From Mucilaginibacter sp. (GTDB taxonomy: Bacteria; Bacteroidota; Bacteroidia; Sphingobacteriales; Sphingobacteriaceae): a stretch of DNA of 38,536 nucleotides. Positions within the stretch are counted from its first letter, which is position 1, and each line of letters begins with the position of its first letter. A program made the position numbers and the translations under genes. Location: assembly GCF_028287845.1 (NCBI RefSeq), contig NZ_JAQBOW010000156.1, positions 1 to 38,536 on the forward strand. Reading direction: 5' to 3'. The notes beneath the pieces are model-generated. The model made no database searches, was not told the DNA's origin, and was given only the letters and a program-made list of their open reading frames with translations. This document shows positions 24,371 through 32,819 of this stretch, in pieces.

Positions 24371-26563
24371 ATGAGAAAATTATTGCCTGCCTTTTTATTA
24401 TTGCTATTGCCTGCCATGCTAATGGCTCAAAAATTTACCGCGGCCGAATTGAGCCGCTATGAACAAGAAGCTAAAACAGTCACCATAATAAAAGATAACT
24501 GGGGCGTACCGCATATATACGGGCAAACCGACGCGGCTACCGTGTTTGGCTTAATGTATACGCAATGCGAAGAGAACTTTCAGGGAATAGAACGTAATTA
24601 TCTGTACCAGTTAGGCAGGCAGGCAGAGGTGGATGGCGCAAGTACCCTCTACACCGATGTGCAATTACAAATGATAGCTGATACGGCTGATGCTATAAAG
24701 GATTATAAAACCAGTCCGCTTTGGTTTAAAAAAATAATGAATGCCTTTGCCGATGGTATAAACTATTACCTGTACAAACATCCCGAAGTAAAGCCTAAAG
24801 TATTTAAACATTTTGAACCCTGGTACGCGCTGATGTTTACCGACGGCAGCGTATCGGCTACTGTAACAGGCGGACTTAGCCTGCACGAAACAGAAAGTTT
24901 TTACAGCGGTGCAGCACCACTTACAGGCGCACTTAAACAACGGGCGCCCACCCCTCAACAGTTATTGGATGAGCGTGAGACCGGTTCGAACGGGTTTGCC
25001 TTGTCACCATCAAAAACAGCTTCGGGACATGCTATGTTGTACATTAATCCGCATGTGCCATTTTACTTTAGAGACGAGGTACAGTTGGTAAGTAAAGAAG
25101 GACTTAATGTTTATGGAGCCGTTACCTGGGGGCAGTTTTTTGTTTACCAGGGCTTTAATCCGCATTGCGGCTGGATGCATACCTCGAGCAATGCCGACGT
25201 TGGCGACCTTTATGCTGAAAAGGTAAGCAAGAAAGATGGCAAATGGTATTACGAATATAACGGCACACAAAAGCCGGTTATAGAACGTAAGATCGCTATC
25301 AATGTTAAAGAAGGCGACAAAATAACCCAACGAACTATAACCGGCTATTACACCCATCATGGCCCGGTATTGGGCAGCCGTAATGGTAAATGGCTGGCGC
25401 TGAAAGCTGATAACCGATCGTACAAAGCATTGTTAGAGTCGTGGCTCATCACCAAGGCAAATACATTTACCGAGTATAAAAAAGCGATGGACCTGCTGCA
25501 TAATGCCACCAACAATACCGTATATGCAGACGACCAGGGTAACATTGCCTTTTGGTACGGTAATTTTATGCCTAAACGGGATGCAAAGCTGGATTGGACA
25601 CAACCTGTAGACGGTTCAACTACTGCAACCGAGTGGCAAGGGCTGTATCCGTTGAACGAAATTGTACACGTTTATAATCCGGCTACCGGATGGATAGAGA
25701 ATTGCAACTCCACTCCTTTTACCTCGTCGGGCATAAGCAGCCCGGATAAAACCAAATACCCGGCCTACATGGCGCCAGATGGGCAAAACTTTCGCGCGGT
25801 TAATGCCATAAAATTATTTAGCGATGCGAAGAATGTCACGATGGACGGGCTTATTGCCAAAGGTTATGACCATTACTTAACCGCTTTTGATGTATTGTTA
25901 CCTGCTTTATTTAACGCGTATACTAAAGCTAACGACAGTACAAAGAATGCATTAAAAGAACCGATAGAAATTTTACAGCAATGGGATAAGCGATCATCCG
26001 CGCAATCTGTAGCTACTTCCCTGGCTATAGAATGGGGCAACCGTATCATGCTGGGTTTGCCAAGAGCCGCATCGTCCGAAGCAGGCACCTATCAAACCGA
26101 GCGTTTAAATACTGCTTTAAAAGAGATGAGTGATAAGCAATTATTAGCATCATTATCAGAAAGCGTTAAAAGCCTGCAAACCCGTTATGGCGACTGGAAG
26201 ACGCAATGGGGAGACATTAACCGCTACCAACGGCCCGCAAACGGTGTATTTGATGACAATGCACCCAGTATTCCTGTAGGGCAGGTATCATCTGCCTTTG
26301 GCGAACTGCCATCGTTTGTTAGCCGTACTATGAATACTAAAAAGCGTTATGGCTATTCGGGCAACAGCTTTATTGCTGTTGTAGATTTTGGCCCTAAAAT
26401 AAAAGCAAGATCCATTATCACCGGCGGTCAATCGTTCGACCCCAAATCAACACATTTTACAGACCAGGCCGGCGGGTACATAAACGGCAAATTTAAAGAT
26501 GTGCTATTTTATAAAGAGGATGTTTTAAAACATGTAGAGAAGACCTATCATCCGGGAGAATAA
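24371..26563 (+). CDS. Secreted penicillin-acylase family Ntn-hydrolase
   Basis: The 730-residue protein has a signal peptide (MRKLLPAFLLLLLPAMLMAQ) and the Ntn-hydrolase acylase pattern: VTIIKDNWGVPHIYG near the start of the alpha chain, a spacer, then the maturation site with S206 in RETGSNGFALSPSKT. Self-cleavage before S206 would make an alpha chain of about 21-205 and a beta chain from 206. Family members hydrolyse amide bonds of beta-lactams, N-acyl-homoserine lactones or lipopeptides; the substrate here cannot be told from sequence. Periplasmic or secreted. It stands alone between the palindromic element and a convergent ddl gene. Confidence 0.9.
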   Translation: MRKLLPAFLLLLLPAMLMAQKFTAAELSRYEQEAKTVTIIKDNWGVPHIYGQTDAATVFGLMYTQCEENFQGIERNYLYQLGRQAEVDGASTLYTDVQLQMIADTADAIKDYKTSPLWFKKIMNAFADGINYYLYKHPEVKPKVFKHFEPWYALMFTDGSVSATVTGGLSLHETESFYSGAAPLTGALKQRAPTPQQLLDERETGSNGFALSPSKTASGHAMLYINPHVPFYFRDEVQLVSKEGLNVYGAVTWGQFFVYQGFNPHCGWMHTSSNADVGDLYAEKVSKKDGKWYYEYNGTQKPVIERKIAINVKEGDKITQRTITGYYTHHGPVLGSRNGKWLALKADNRSYKALLESWLITKANTFTEYKKAMDLLHNATNNTVYADDQGNIAFWYGNFMPKRDAKLDWTQPVDGSTTATEWQGLYPLNEIVHVYNPATGWIENCNSTPFTSSGISSPDKTKYPAYMAPDGQNFRAVNAIKLFSDAKNVTMDGLIAKGYDHYLTAFDVLLPALFNAYTKANDSTKNALKEPIEILQQWDKRSSAQSVATSLAIEWGNRIMLGLPRAASSEAGTYQTERLNTALKEMSDKQLLASLSESVKSLQTRYGDWKTQWGDINRYQRPANGVFDDNAPSIPVGQVSSAFGELPSFVSRTMNTKKRYGYSGNSFIAVVDFGPKIKARSIITGGQSFDPKSTHFTDQAGGYINGKFKDVLFYKEDVLKHVEKTYHPGE

Positions 26564-26709
26564 GAATTTACTACCTCGCAATGATGGGTTTTATATTGTC
26601 AATGATTTTGTTTCATTGTTGTTTCACCACTCCAAAATAATTCAATCTGCAATAGTTTAATTATCAACCATATACATTAAAATTACCTATAAAAAAACCA
26701 ACGAATAAG

Positions 26710-26815
26710 TTGTTACATTTTGTTACACCACTTTTTAGTAGTTTGTTAATTATCAATACGTTAACTCAAAATCTTGTTTCACTTGTTACATTTTGTTACA
26801 CCAATTGTGTAACAA
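26710..26815. repeat. 21-base direct repeat and nested inverted repeat between acylase gene and ddl
   Basis: TTGTTACATTTTGTTACACC plus A occurs exactly at 26710-26730 and 26783-26803. The second copy continues into an inverted repeat, TTGTTACAC / GTGTAACAA (26793-26801 with 26807-26815, five-base loop). It lies between two convergent genes; it lacks a T-tract on either side, so it is not a clear terminator. Confidence 0.7.
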
Positions 26816-26827
26816 GAATGGCTTAAA

Positions 26828-27811
26828 CTACATATTCCCTTCAATCAGGTCGCTATAAAAATCGGGTACACTCATACCGGCGGCCCTTACCTGCTGTGGT
26901 ATAAGGCTGTTTGATGATTGGCCGGGTGTGGTATTTATTTCAATGAAATAGAAATCCAGGGTTTCATCTAACAGAATAAAATCTATACGTACCATTCCGC
27001 GGCAATTCAGGCGCAGGTAAACCTCGGTCAGAATTTCGGCTATCTCGGCATTTTTCTCAGGACTTAGGTCGGCCGGTGTAATTTCTTCGGATACGCCTGT
27101 TGTATATTTTGCTTCGTAATCAAAAAAATCCTTTGATGTGATGATCTCGGTGGCGGGCAAAACCGTTATTTTTCCATGCAAACGGGCAATACCACGGCTA
27201 AATTCACGTCCCTTTATAAATTCTTCTACCAGTATTTGCTCGTCCTCGTTAAAAGCTTTGGTTATGGCATCGGGCAACGCGGCCGCGTTATAAACCTTAC
27301 TCATACCTACACTGCTGCCGCCATTATTAGGCTTTATAAACAACGGAAACTTTAAGGTGGACGCGATGGTGCCAATATCATGACCATCTTTTTTAAACAA
27401 CCGCATAGAACGTGCCGTATGTAAACCATGAATGCCATGCACAATGGTTTTGGTATAGGCCTTGTTCATACTGATGGCCGATGTGGTAACATCACAGGTA
27501 TTGTACGGAATGTTTACCATATCAAGATAGCCTTGCATCTTACCATCTTCGCCCGGCGTACCATGAATGGTAATAAACGCAAAATCGAATTTTATTTTTT
27601 TGCCATCAATAGTGATGCTGAAATCGTTTTTATCAACCTCTATCCTATTGCTTCCCTGCTCACAAAACCAACGATCGCGATTAATAAGAATGGTATACAC
27701 GTTATACTTATCCTTATCTAAATTGGCAGCAATATTTTGCGCGCTGTTTAGTGAAACTTCATATTCGCCGGTAAACCCTCCGGCCAAAAGCGCTATGTTT
27801 TTGATTGTCAT
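26828..27811 (-). CDS. ddl: D-alanine--D-alanine ligase
   Basis: The 327-residue ATP-grasp enzyme has the start LLAGGFTGEYEVSLNSA, the IHGTPGEDGKMQGYLD segment, FIKPNNGGSSVGMSKV, and the C-terminal FYFIEINTTPGQSSNSLIP. It makes the D-Ala-D-Ala dipeptide for peptidoglycan. It is divergent from a gene block that includes PASTA and MltG proteins, also linked to peptidoglycan. An exact TATATTTG box begins only five bases upstream of the ATG (27817-27824). Confidence 0.96.
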   Translation of the reverse strand: MTIKNIALLAGGFTGEYEVSLNSAQNIAANLDKDKYNVYTILINRDRWFCEQGSNRIEVDKNDFSITIDGKKIKFDFAFITIHGTPGEDGKMQGYLDMVNIPYNTCDVTTSAISMNKAYTKTIVHGIHGLHTARSMRLFKKDGHDIGTIASTLKFPLFIKPNNGGSSVGMSKVYNAAALPDAITKAFNEDEQILVEEFIKGREFSRGIARLHGKITVLPATEIITSKDFFDYEAKYTTGVSEEITPADLSPEKNAEIAEILTEVYLRLNCRGMVRIDFILLDETLDFYFIEINTTPGQSSNSLIPQQVRAAGMSVPDFYSDLIEGNM

Positions 27812-27816
27812 ACGGT

Positions 27817-27824
27817 CAAATATA
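27817..27824 (-). promoter_or_regulatory. TAnnTTTG box immediately upstream of the ddl start codon
   Basis: The minus strand reads TATATTTG, an exact match to the -7 consensus, five bases from the ATG. If used, the transcript would be nearly leaderless. No matching -33 box is seen. Confidence 0.35.
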
Positions 27825-27937
27825 ATTATTTTTTTAAGCAGGGTAACTAATTAGTACATTACTTTTTCAAACTACATAAATCCGAAATTATCCTTATGTT
27901 TGACACTTAATTAAGTATAATTACTACCTACTTGCAG

Positions 27938-28708
27938 ATGAATAAATTTGGGGCTTATATAAAAACTAAATCTTTCCGCAACACTTTGTTGTTTGCTATA
28001 GGTTCTGTAATAACGGTTGTTTTAATTGCATTTTTCAGCCTGGGTTTTTATACTAATCACGGATCTGGCATACCTGTACCTAAATTAAAAGGGATGCCTA
28101 TTGACAGGGCCATTAGTATATTAAAAGACCAGGGGTTTAGCTACGCGATAGATTCTGTTTACAGGGGCGATGCCGCACCCGGAACCGTGGTGGAGCAAGA
28201 TCCTGACCCAGAGACAAATGTTAAAGAAAACCGGGTAATTTATTTAACAATGGTAACCCGTCAGGCACCGGCCATACCTTTGCCCGATATTGAACAAAAA
28301 TCATTCATTGAAGCAGAAGCCGTTTTATTAAACAATGGTTTAAAGGTTGGCGATACTATCTACCGCGCTGATATTGCGCGTAATGTGGTATTAGAGGTAA
28401 AATTGGGTGGACAAATTATCAAAACCGGCACAAAGATCCCTAAAGGCTCTAAAATTGATTTGACATTGGGTGATGGCGCAGGCGCAAGTGAAGTAGAGGT
28501 GCCTGATTTAATAAATCAGAATTTAAACGACATGAAGTTTGTGATAAATCAGTCGCGTTTAACCATAGGTACAATAACTTACCAGGGCAGCATTACAGAC
28601 TCTACCAATTTAATAATAATTGCTCAATCACCAATGAAAACAGATTCTGTAACTAAAGTGAGCATAGGCACAAGAATAAACCTTACAGTTATACAAGGCA
28701 AAAAATAG
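27938..28708 (+). CDS. Stand-alone PASTA-domain membrane protein
   Basis: The protein (about 256 residues) has a membrane segment near the N-terminus (LLFAIGSVITVVLIAFFSLGF, about 18-38) and three PASTA repeats outside: about 45-108 (IPVPKLKGMPIDRAISILKD...), about 112-180 (IPLPDIEQKSFIEAEAVLLN...), and about 187-254 (VEVPDLINQNLNDMKFVINQ...). PASTA repeats bind peptidoglycan or its precursors; they usually sit on Ser/Thr kinases or penicillin-binding proteins, but here there is no kinase or transpeptidase part. I chose the ATG at 27938; a TTG at 27932 in the same frame is a less likely start. The rhodanese gene begins three bases after the stop codon. Confidence 0.9.
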   Translation: MNKFGAYIKTKSFRNTLLFAIGSVITVVLIAFFSLGFYTNHGSGIPVPKLKGMPIDRAISILKDQGFSYAIDSVYRGDAAPGTVVEQDPDPETNVKENRVIYLTMVTRQAPAIPLPDIEQKSFIEAEAVLLNNGLKVGDTIYRADIARNVVLEVKLGGQIIKTGTKIPKGSKIDLTLGDGAGASEVEVPDLINQNLNDMKFVINQSRLTIGTITYQGSITDSTNLIIIAQSPMKTDSVTKVSIGTRINLTVIQGKK

Positions 28709-28711
28709 CTA

Positions 28712-29014
28712 ATGTATCAAATTGATGCACATACACTAAAAAACAGGTTGCACAATGGCGAAATTTTAAATTTGCTGGATGTGCGCCAGGAAATAGAGTA
28801 CCATACCTATAATATTGGCGGTAATAATATTCCATTATCAAAATTAAGTAAAAACCCCGACCAAATAAACTATAACAAAACAGACGAAATTATTGTTGTA
28901 TGCAAAGTTGGCTTGCGCAGCAAAACAGCCCAATCAATTTTGATAAATAATGGTTATCAAAATGTAAAAAACTTAAAAGGCGGATTAATCGCGTTACAAA
29001 AATTACAGCGCTAA
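28712..29014 (+). CDS. Rhodanese-like protein
   Basis: The 100-residue single-domain protein has LNLLDVRQEIEYHTYNIGG and the active-site loop VVCKVGLRSKTA with Cys64. Single-domain rhodaneses transfer sulfur or act as carriers. It lies between the PASTA gene (three-base gap) and mltG (17-base gap) on the same strand, so it is part of that operon; why a sulfurtransferase is there is not clear. Confidence 0.93.
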   Translation: MYQIDAHTLKNRLHNGEILNLLDVRQEIEYHTYNIGGNNIPLSKLSKNPDQINYNKTDEIIVVCKVGLRSKTAQSILINNGYQNVKNLKGGLIALQKLQR

Positions 29015-29031
29015 TAATATTTTAAAACATC

Positions 29032-30087
29032 ATGACTAAACAAAAAACATTATCAGGCGGGACATTCAGGAAATTTATTATTGCCCTGATTGTGTTGGTT
29101 GTTATAGGATTGGGGGGCACCTTAATATTTTATTACCTAAGATACTTCGGACCTAATGTAACAGGTAAAGAGGAGTATTTATATATACACACCGGCGAAA
29201 ACTTTGACGATGTATATAAAACAATCAGAGATAAAGGGATTGTAAAAGATACCACCACTTTTTCATGGACGGCTCATAATATGAAATATGTGGGCCGTGT
29301 AAAACCCGGAAAATATCGCTTGCATGAAGGGATGAGTAACCGCAAATTGATTAGGATGCTTCAATTAGGAGAGCAAGAGCAGGTAGAATTATCTTTCCAT
29401 GTTTTTAGAACTAAAGAACAGTTTGCGGCATTTGTAAGTAAAAAATTAGAGGCTGACTCATTAACCCTGCTTCATTATCTTGATTCTGCAAAATTTGTGC
29501 AGGAATATGGCTTTACTACCGATAATGCTTTTGTAATGATAATGCCAGATACCTACCAGCTATACTGGAACATATCGCCCGAAAAGTTTTTTAAACGGAT
29601 GTATTCACATTATGAAAACTTTTGGACACCAGAACGTAAGCAACAAGCTACCACCATGGGCTTCAGTCAGGCGCAGGTATCTATACTGGCATCTATTGTT
29701 GATGCCGAGGCTGTTTATGATGATGAGATGCCCACCATTGCCGGCTTATACCTTAACAGACTGCATAAAGGCATGAAGCTGGAGTCTGATCCTACCGTAA
29801 TTTTTGCCGTGCACGATTTTAACATTCATCGGGTATTGAATAAACAACTTAAGGTTAATTCGCCCTATAATACTTATTTACATACTGGCCTGCCGCCCGG
29901 ACCTGTTATGATGCCTTCTGTAAACGCTGTAAAGGCTGTGCTTAACTATCAAAAGAATAATTATTTATACATGGTAGCTAAAGAAGATTTTTCAAACAGG
30001 CATAACTTCGCTACAAACGTGGCCGAGCATAATATTAATGCTAATAAATTCCGTAAGGCGCTGGACGAACATAACATTAAAAAATAA
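29032..30087 (+). CDS. mltG: Endolytic transglycosylase MltG
   Basis: The 351-residue protein has an N-terminal membrane helix (about 14-36, FIIALIVLVVIGLGGTLIFYY), a LysM-like part, and the YceG-fold domain with PDTYQLYW, ILASIVDAEAVYDDE and GLYLNRLHKGMKLESDPTVIF. E226 in SIVDAEA aligns with the catalytic Glu of E. coli MltG (SIVEKE). It cuts nascent glycan chains to set their length, near PBPs in the inner membrane. The thioesterase gene overlaps its stop by one base (TAATG). Confidence 0.95.
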   Translation: MTKQKTLSGGTFRKFIIALIVLVVIGLGGTLIFYYLRYFGPNVTGKEEYLYIHTGENFDDVYKTIRDKGIVKDTTTFSWTAHNMKYVGRVKPGKYRLHEGMSNRKLIRMLQLGEQEQVELSFHVFRTKEQFAAFVSKKLEADSLTLLHYLDSAKFVQEYGFTTDNAFVMIMPDTYQLYWNISPEKFFKRMYSHYENFWTPERKQQATTMGFSQAQVSILASIVDAEAVYDDEMPTIAGLYLNRLHKGMKLESDPTVIFAVHDFNIHRVLNKQLKVNSPYNTYLHTGLPPGPVMMPSVNAVKAVLNYQKNNYLYMVAKEDFSNRHNFATNVAEHNINANKFRKALDEHNIKK

Positions 30088-30494
30088 TGTTTGAATATGC
30101 TACCAAAATACGGGTGCGCTATGGCGAAACCGACCAGATGGGATATATGTATTATGGCAACTATGCCGAGTTTTATGAGGTTGGCCGTGTTGAAATGCTG
30201 CGCAGCCTTGGACTAACTTACAGCGGCATGGAAGCATCTGGCATAATGATGCCTGTGCTGGAGATGAAGAGTAAGTATTTAAAGCCCGCTTTATACGATG
30301 AGGAGATTACAGTAAAAGTAATTATGGATAAAATGCCGGGTGTTAAAATTCATTTCAGATATGAGCTTTATAATGAAAAAGAAGAACTGATACACCTGGC
30401 CGAAACCTTATTGGTATTTGTTAATATGACAAACAATAGGCCCTGCCTGCCAACGTCAGAGTTTCTTGAGAAATTAAAACCATATTTTGAGTAA
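30087..30494 (+). CDS. Acyl-CoA thioesterase (YbgC/4HBT family)
   Basis: The 135-residue hot-dog-fold protein has VRYGETDQMGYMYYGNYAEFYEVGRVE, the family's active-site block with D16 in GETD. It hydrolyses acyl-CoA thioesters in the cytoplasm; the in-vivo acyl group is unknown. The start codon overlaps the stop of mltG, so translation is likely coupled. Confidence 0.93.
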   Translation: MFEYATKIRVRYGETDQMGYMYYGNYAEFYEVGRVEMLRSLGLTYSGMEASGIMMPVLEMKSKYLKPALYDEEITVKVIMDKMPGVKIHFRYELYNEKEELIHLAETLLVFVNMTNNRPCLPTSEFLEKLKPYFE

Positions 30495-30505
30495 ATTAGC
30501 TTCCA

Positions 30506-31477
30506 ATGAGATGGCTACATTATTTATTACTTCGGATTAAAATATACCGGACCTTTATTAAATGGACCAAATCTGTTGTACTGCCGGGGTTTGGCAACCT
30601 TTCTATTTATGCAGTTGCTATTTCTTTAATAAATGAGTTTTTAGAAGACTCGCTGCTAAACAAAGCATCATCCCTTGCTTACAACTTTATGTTGGCGCTT
30701 TTTCCGGGCGCGCTTTTTTTATTTACGCTGATAGCCTATATACCGGTTAATAATTTCCAGGAAAAGCTATTAGAGCTATTGCATACTATTATGCCAACAT
30801 ATGCTTACCTGGCCTTTGAAAGTACTATTGAGGATATTATTAAACACCAAAATGCCGGCCTGCTATCGTTAGGTTTTATATCAGCATTGTATTTTGCCAC
30901 CAATGGCGTTAGCAACTTAATGCAGGCATTTAATAATTCATCACTCATACTTGAAAAACGAAGCTGGCTTAAACGCCGGGGCATAGCCATGCTGCTTACC
31001 GTTATAATAAGCATAGCGCTTATTATTGCTATTGCTATGATGATAGCCGGCGAAAGTGTGATAACCTATATGCAAAGTCATGTTGCCAGTAAAAGCCATT
31101 TTTGGATATACCTGCTTACCTTATCCAGGTGGTTAATTATTGTAATTATATTTTTTGTTACCATTTCATTACTTTATCGTTACGGGCCATCACATAAATT
31201 AAAGTGGGGCTTTTTAAATCCCGGGTCCATATTGGCAACAGGGCTCGCCATTTTAACATCACTGGGCTTTACTTATTATATCAATAACTTTGCATCATAT
31301 AATAAATTATATGGCTCCATAGGTACCCTTATCGTAGTAATGTTATGGTTGTACCTAAACTCACTCATCTTGTTAATTGGCTTTGAATTAAACGCAAGTA
31401 TTGACCTCTCTAAACGAAATTTAAAAATTGTAAAACCGCGTTTTAATTCCTTCCGTGCCGAAAAATTAATAAAATAA
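30506..31477 (+). CDS. YihY/BrkB-family inner-membrane protein
   Basis: The 323-residue protein has about six membrane segments, with the family pattern SSLAYNFMLALFPGALFLFTL early, ALYFATNGVSNLMQAFN in the middle, and TLIVVMLWLYLNSLILLIGFELNA near the end. The family was once called ribonuclease BN, but no nuclease activity is supported. Function is unknown, perhaps transport. It is the last gene of the ddl-divergent operon, before tRNA-Ser. Confidence 0.92.
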   Translation: MRWLHYLLLRIKIYRTFIKWTKSVVLPGFGNLSIYAVAISLINEFLEDSLLNKASSLAYNFMLALFPGALFLFTLIAYIPVNNFQEKLLELLHTIMPTYAYLAFESTIEDIIKHQNAGLLSLGFISALYFATNGVSNLMQAFNNSSLILEKRSWLKRRGIAMLLTVIISIALIIAIAMMIAGESVITYMQSHVASKSHFWIYLLTLSRWLIIVIIFFVTISLLYRYGPSHKLKWGFLNPGSILATGLAILTSLGFTYYINNFASYNKLYGSIGTLIVVMLWLYLNSLILLIGFELNASIDLSKRNLKIVKPRFNSFRAEKLIK

Positions 31478-31546
31478 ATACCCAAACAATTAACTATCAG
31501 TTGATTATAAGCTTTCAAACAATTGTTAAAAAAAGTGAGATTCAAG

Positions 31547-31577
31547 TTTGGCAATTCGGCCCGGTTTTGTACTTTTG
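31547..31577 (+). promoter_or_regulatory. Promoter of tRNA-Ser (Bacteroidota consensus)
   Basis: TTTG (31547-31550), a 19-base spacer and TACTTTTG (31570-31577) match the Bacteroidota consensus TTTG-N19-TAnnTTTG exactly. The tRNA starts five bases downstream, so the start site is near its 5' end. Confidence 0.78.
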
Positions 31578-31582
31578 ACCCC

Positions 31583-31667
31583 GGAGAGCTGGCAGAGTGG
31601 TCGATTGCGGCAGTCTTGAAAACTGTTGACTGTAACAGGTCCTGGGGTTCGAATCCCTAGCTCTCCG
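31583..31667 (+). tRNA. tRNA-Ser (anticodon UGA)
   Basis: GGAGAGC (31583-31589) pairs with GCTCTCC (31660-31666), followed by discriminator G. A D-arm begins GCAGAGTGG, the anticodon arm is GCAGT-CTTGAAA-ACTGT with anticodon TGA, a long variable arm follows, and the T-arm reads GGGGTTCGAATCCC. The 3' end shows CA, not a full CCA, so CCA is added after processing. Length 85 fits a class II tRNA. Confidence 0.96.
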
Positions 31668-31681
31668 CATCACATTTAAAT

Positions 31682-31719
31682 AAAAATCCCCGTACATACT
31701 GTATGGGGATTTTTTTGTT
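31682..31719. terminator. Terminator after tRNA-Ser, possibly bidirectional with araC
   Basis: AAAAATCCCCGTAC (31682-31695) pairs with GTATGGGGATTTTT (31701-31714) with one wobble and a five-base loop, followed by more T. The A-run on the left allows it also to terminate the convergent araC-type gene ending at 31753. Confidence 0.85.
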
Positions 31720-31752
31720 TTAAACACATTAAAAACTAACATTTTATTAAAT

Positions 31753-32616
31753 TCAAACTAAAGTGTTGAATTTTAACTTAACGTGATTTTGAGCTTGTTT
31801 CTGAAATTCGTCAGGAGTTTGCCCGGTTTGTTTTTTAAAAAACCGGCTGAAATAAGGGCGATCCGAAAACCCTAATTCATAAGCAATCGCTTTAATCGTA
31901 CTGTCGCTGTGTATAATCAGTCTTTTTGCTTCCAGTATAATTCTGTCATGAATAAGTTGCATACCTGTTTTATCCAGTTTATCCTTTAATATCTGGTTCA
32001 ATCTTTTTGAACTAATGCCCAGCTTACCTGCATAAAAATCAGTATTGCGTACCTGGAGGTAATTGCTCTCCAACAACATCAAAAATTCATAAACCCTTTT
32101 TTGATGGATGTCATGACCCGTAAATTCTTGCTCTTTAACCTGTATAAGCTTTAGTAAGAATACTTTAAGAAGCGCCTTTACAATGATGAGATCGTCTGTT
32201 ACTTTTTGATATTCATCAATCAACAGCTGATAAACATTGCTAAGTTCGGTCGCTGCTTGTTTATCTACCCTCAAGCATGAAAATTCACCCTGTACGTTAA
32301 ATATCTTAAACAGATCAAGGAGAAATTCCTTATCTTCTTCCTCCAAAATTTCCCGTTTGAAAGAAATGAGTTCGCCATTTTTACCTGCCTTATTGAGCTG
32401 ATGAACCCGGTATGGAGGAATCAAATAGATCCAATCGCCTTTTACATCAAAATCATTCATTTTTAACGCATGCAATGGATCTTCATTTTTAAGCCATACA
32501 ATTTCAAAAAAATCTTTTCTTCCCGGGTCATTCAGATAACTGGGGGGACAATTATTCAAATTTCTAATGTAGATCAGGGAACTTTCAAGCTTGGCCTCTT
32601 TTAAAGGAAAAATCAT
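31753..32616 (-). CDS. AraC-family transcriptional regulator, divergent from hxlBA
   Basis: The 287-residue protein has an N-terminal sensing domain of the cupin type (about 1-110, with IPPYRVHQLNK) and a C-terminal two-helix-turn-helix AraC domain (about 190-280) with DFYAGKLGISSKRLNQILKD and STIKAIAYELGFSDRPYFSR / FFKKQTGQTPDEF. It is divergent from hxlB, with 203 bases between. A regulator of the formaldehyde-fixing genes is inferred from position alone. An exact TATCTTTG lies four bases before its ATG (32621-32628). Confidence 0.9.
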   Translation of the reverse strand: MIFPLKEAKLESSLIYIRNLNNCPPSYLNDPGRKDFFEIVWLKNEDPLHALKMNDFDVKGDWIYLIPPYRVHQLNKAGKNGELISFKREILEEEDKEFLLDLFKIFNVQGEFSCLRVDKQAATELSNVYQLLIDEYQKVTDDLIIVKALLKVFLLKLIQVKEQEFTGHDIHQKRVYEFLMLLESNYLQVRNTDFYAGKLGISSKRLNQILKDKLDKTGMQLIHDRIILEAKRLIIHSDSTIKAIAYELGFSDRPYFSRFFKKQTGQTPDEFQKQAQNHVKLKFNTLV

Positions 32617-32620
32617 TGTG

Positions 32621-32628
32621 CAAAGATA
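32621..32628 (-). promoter_or_regulatory. TAnnTTTG box immediately upstream of the AraC start codon
   Basis: The minus strand reads TATCTTTG, exact for the -7 consensus, four bases before the start codon. If active, the mRNA would be leaderless, as also suggested for ddl. No strong -33 box is found. Confidence 0.35.
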
Positions 32629-32670
32629 AGCACGTTGCGTTTTTCACATTGGATAATATGATAAAAAAGG

Positions 32671-32695
32671 AGCACTATTCGGAAATGTGCTTTTT
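32671..32695. terminator. Weak terminator-like hairpin in the araC-hxlB spacer
   Basis: AGCAC (32671-32675) pairs with GTGCT (32687-32691), with A-rich sequence before and T-rich sequence after. A hairpin of this type between two divergent promoters has no obvious gene to end; it could be an attenuator in the leader of a longer araC transcript or chance. Confidence 0.35.
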
Positions 32696-32788
32696 AAAAT
32701 TGGTTACTTATGACTTTTAGCTTACACAGTTTCCTGATAGTCCACCTTCTTGAGCCAATTGTGTAATGAATTGCCACAGTCTTTCCAA

Positions 32789-32796
32789 TACTTTTG
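32789..32796 (+). promoter_or_regulatory. Candidate -7 box of hxlBA
   Basis: TACTTTTG is exact for TAnnTTTG and identical to the tRNA-Ser -7 box. It is 23 bases before the hxlB ATG. The -33 region reads ATGA/AATG rather than TTTG, a weak match, which fits a promoter needing an activator such as the adjacent AraC protein. Confidence 0.5.
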
Positions 32797-32819
32797 TCAA
32801 CGATTTAAAAGATTAATCA

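Noticed and set aside
27932..27937. Upstream TTG start for the PASTA protein
   Set aside because: The ATG six bases later gives a normal start; nothing favours the TTG.
31542..31742. 66-codon minus-strand frame covering the tRNA-Ser region
   Set aside because: Its middle (ARDSNPRTCYSQQFSRLP) is the well-known false translation of the antisense of a tRNA-Ser; the tRNA, its promoter and terminator explain the stretch.
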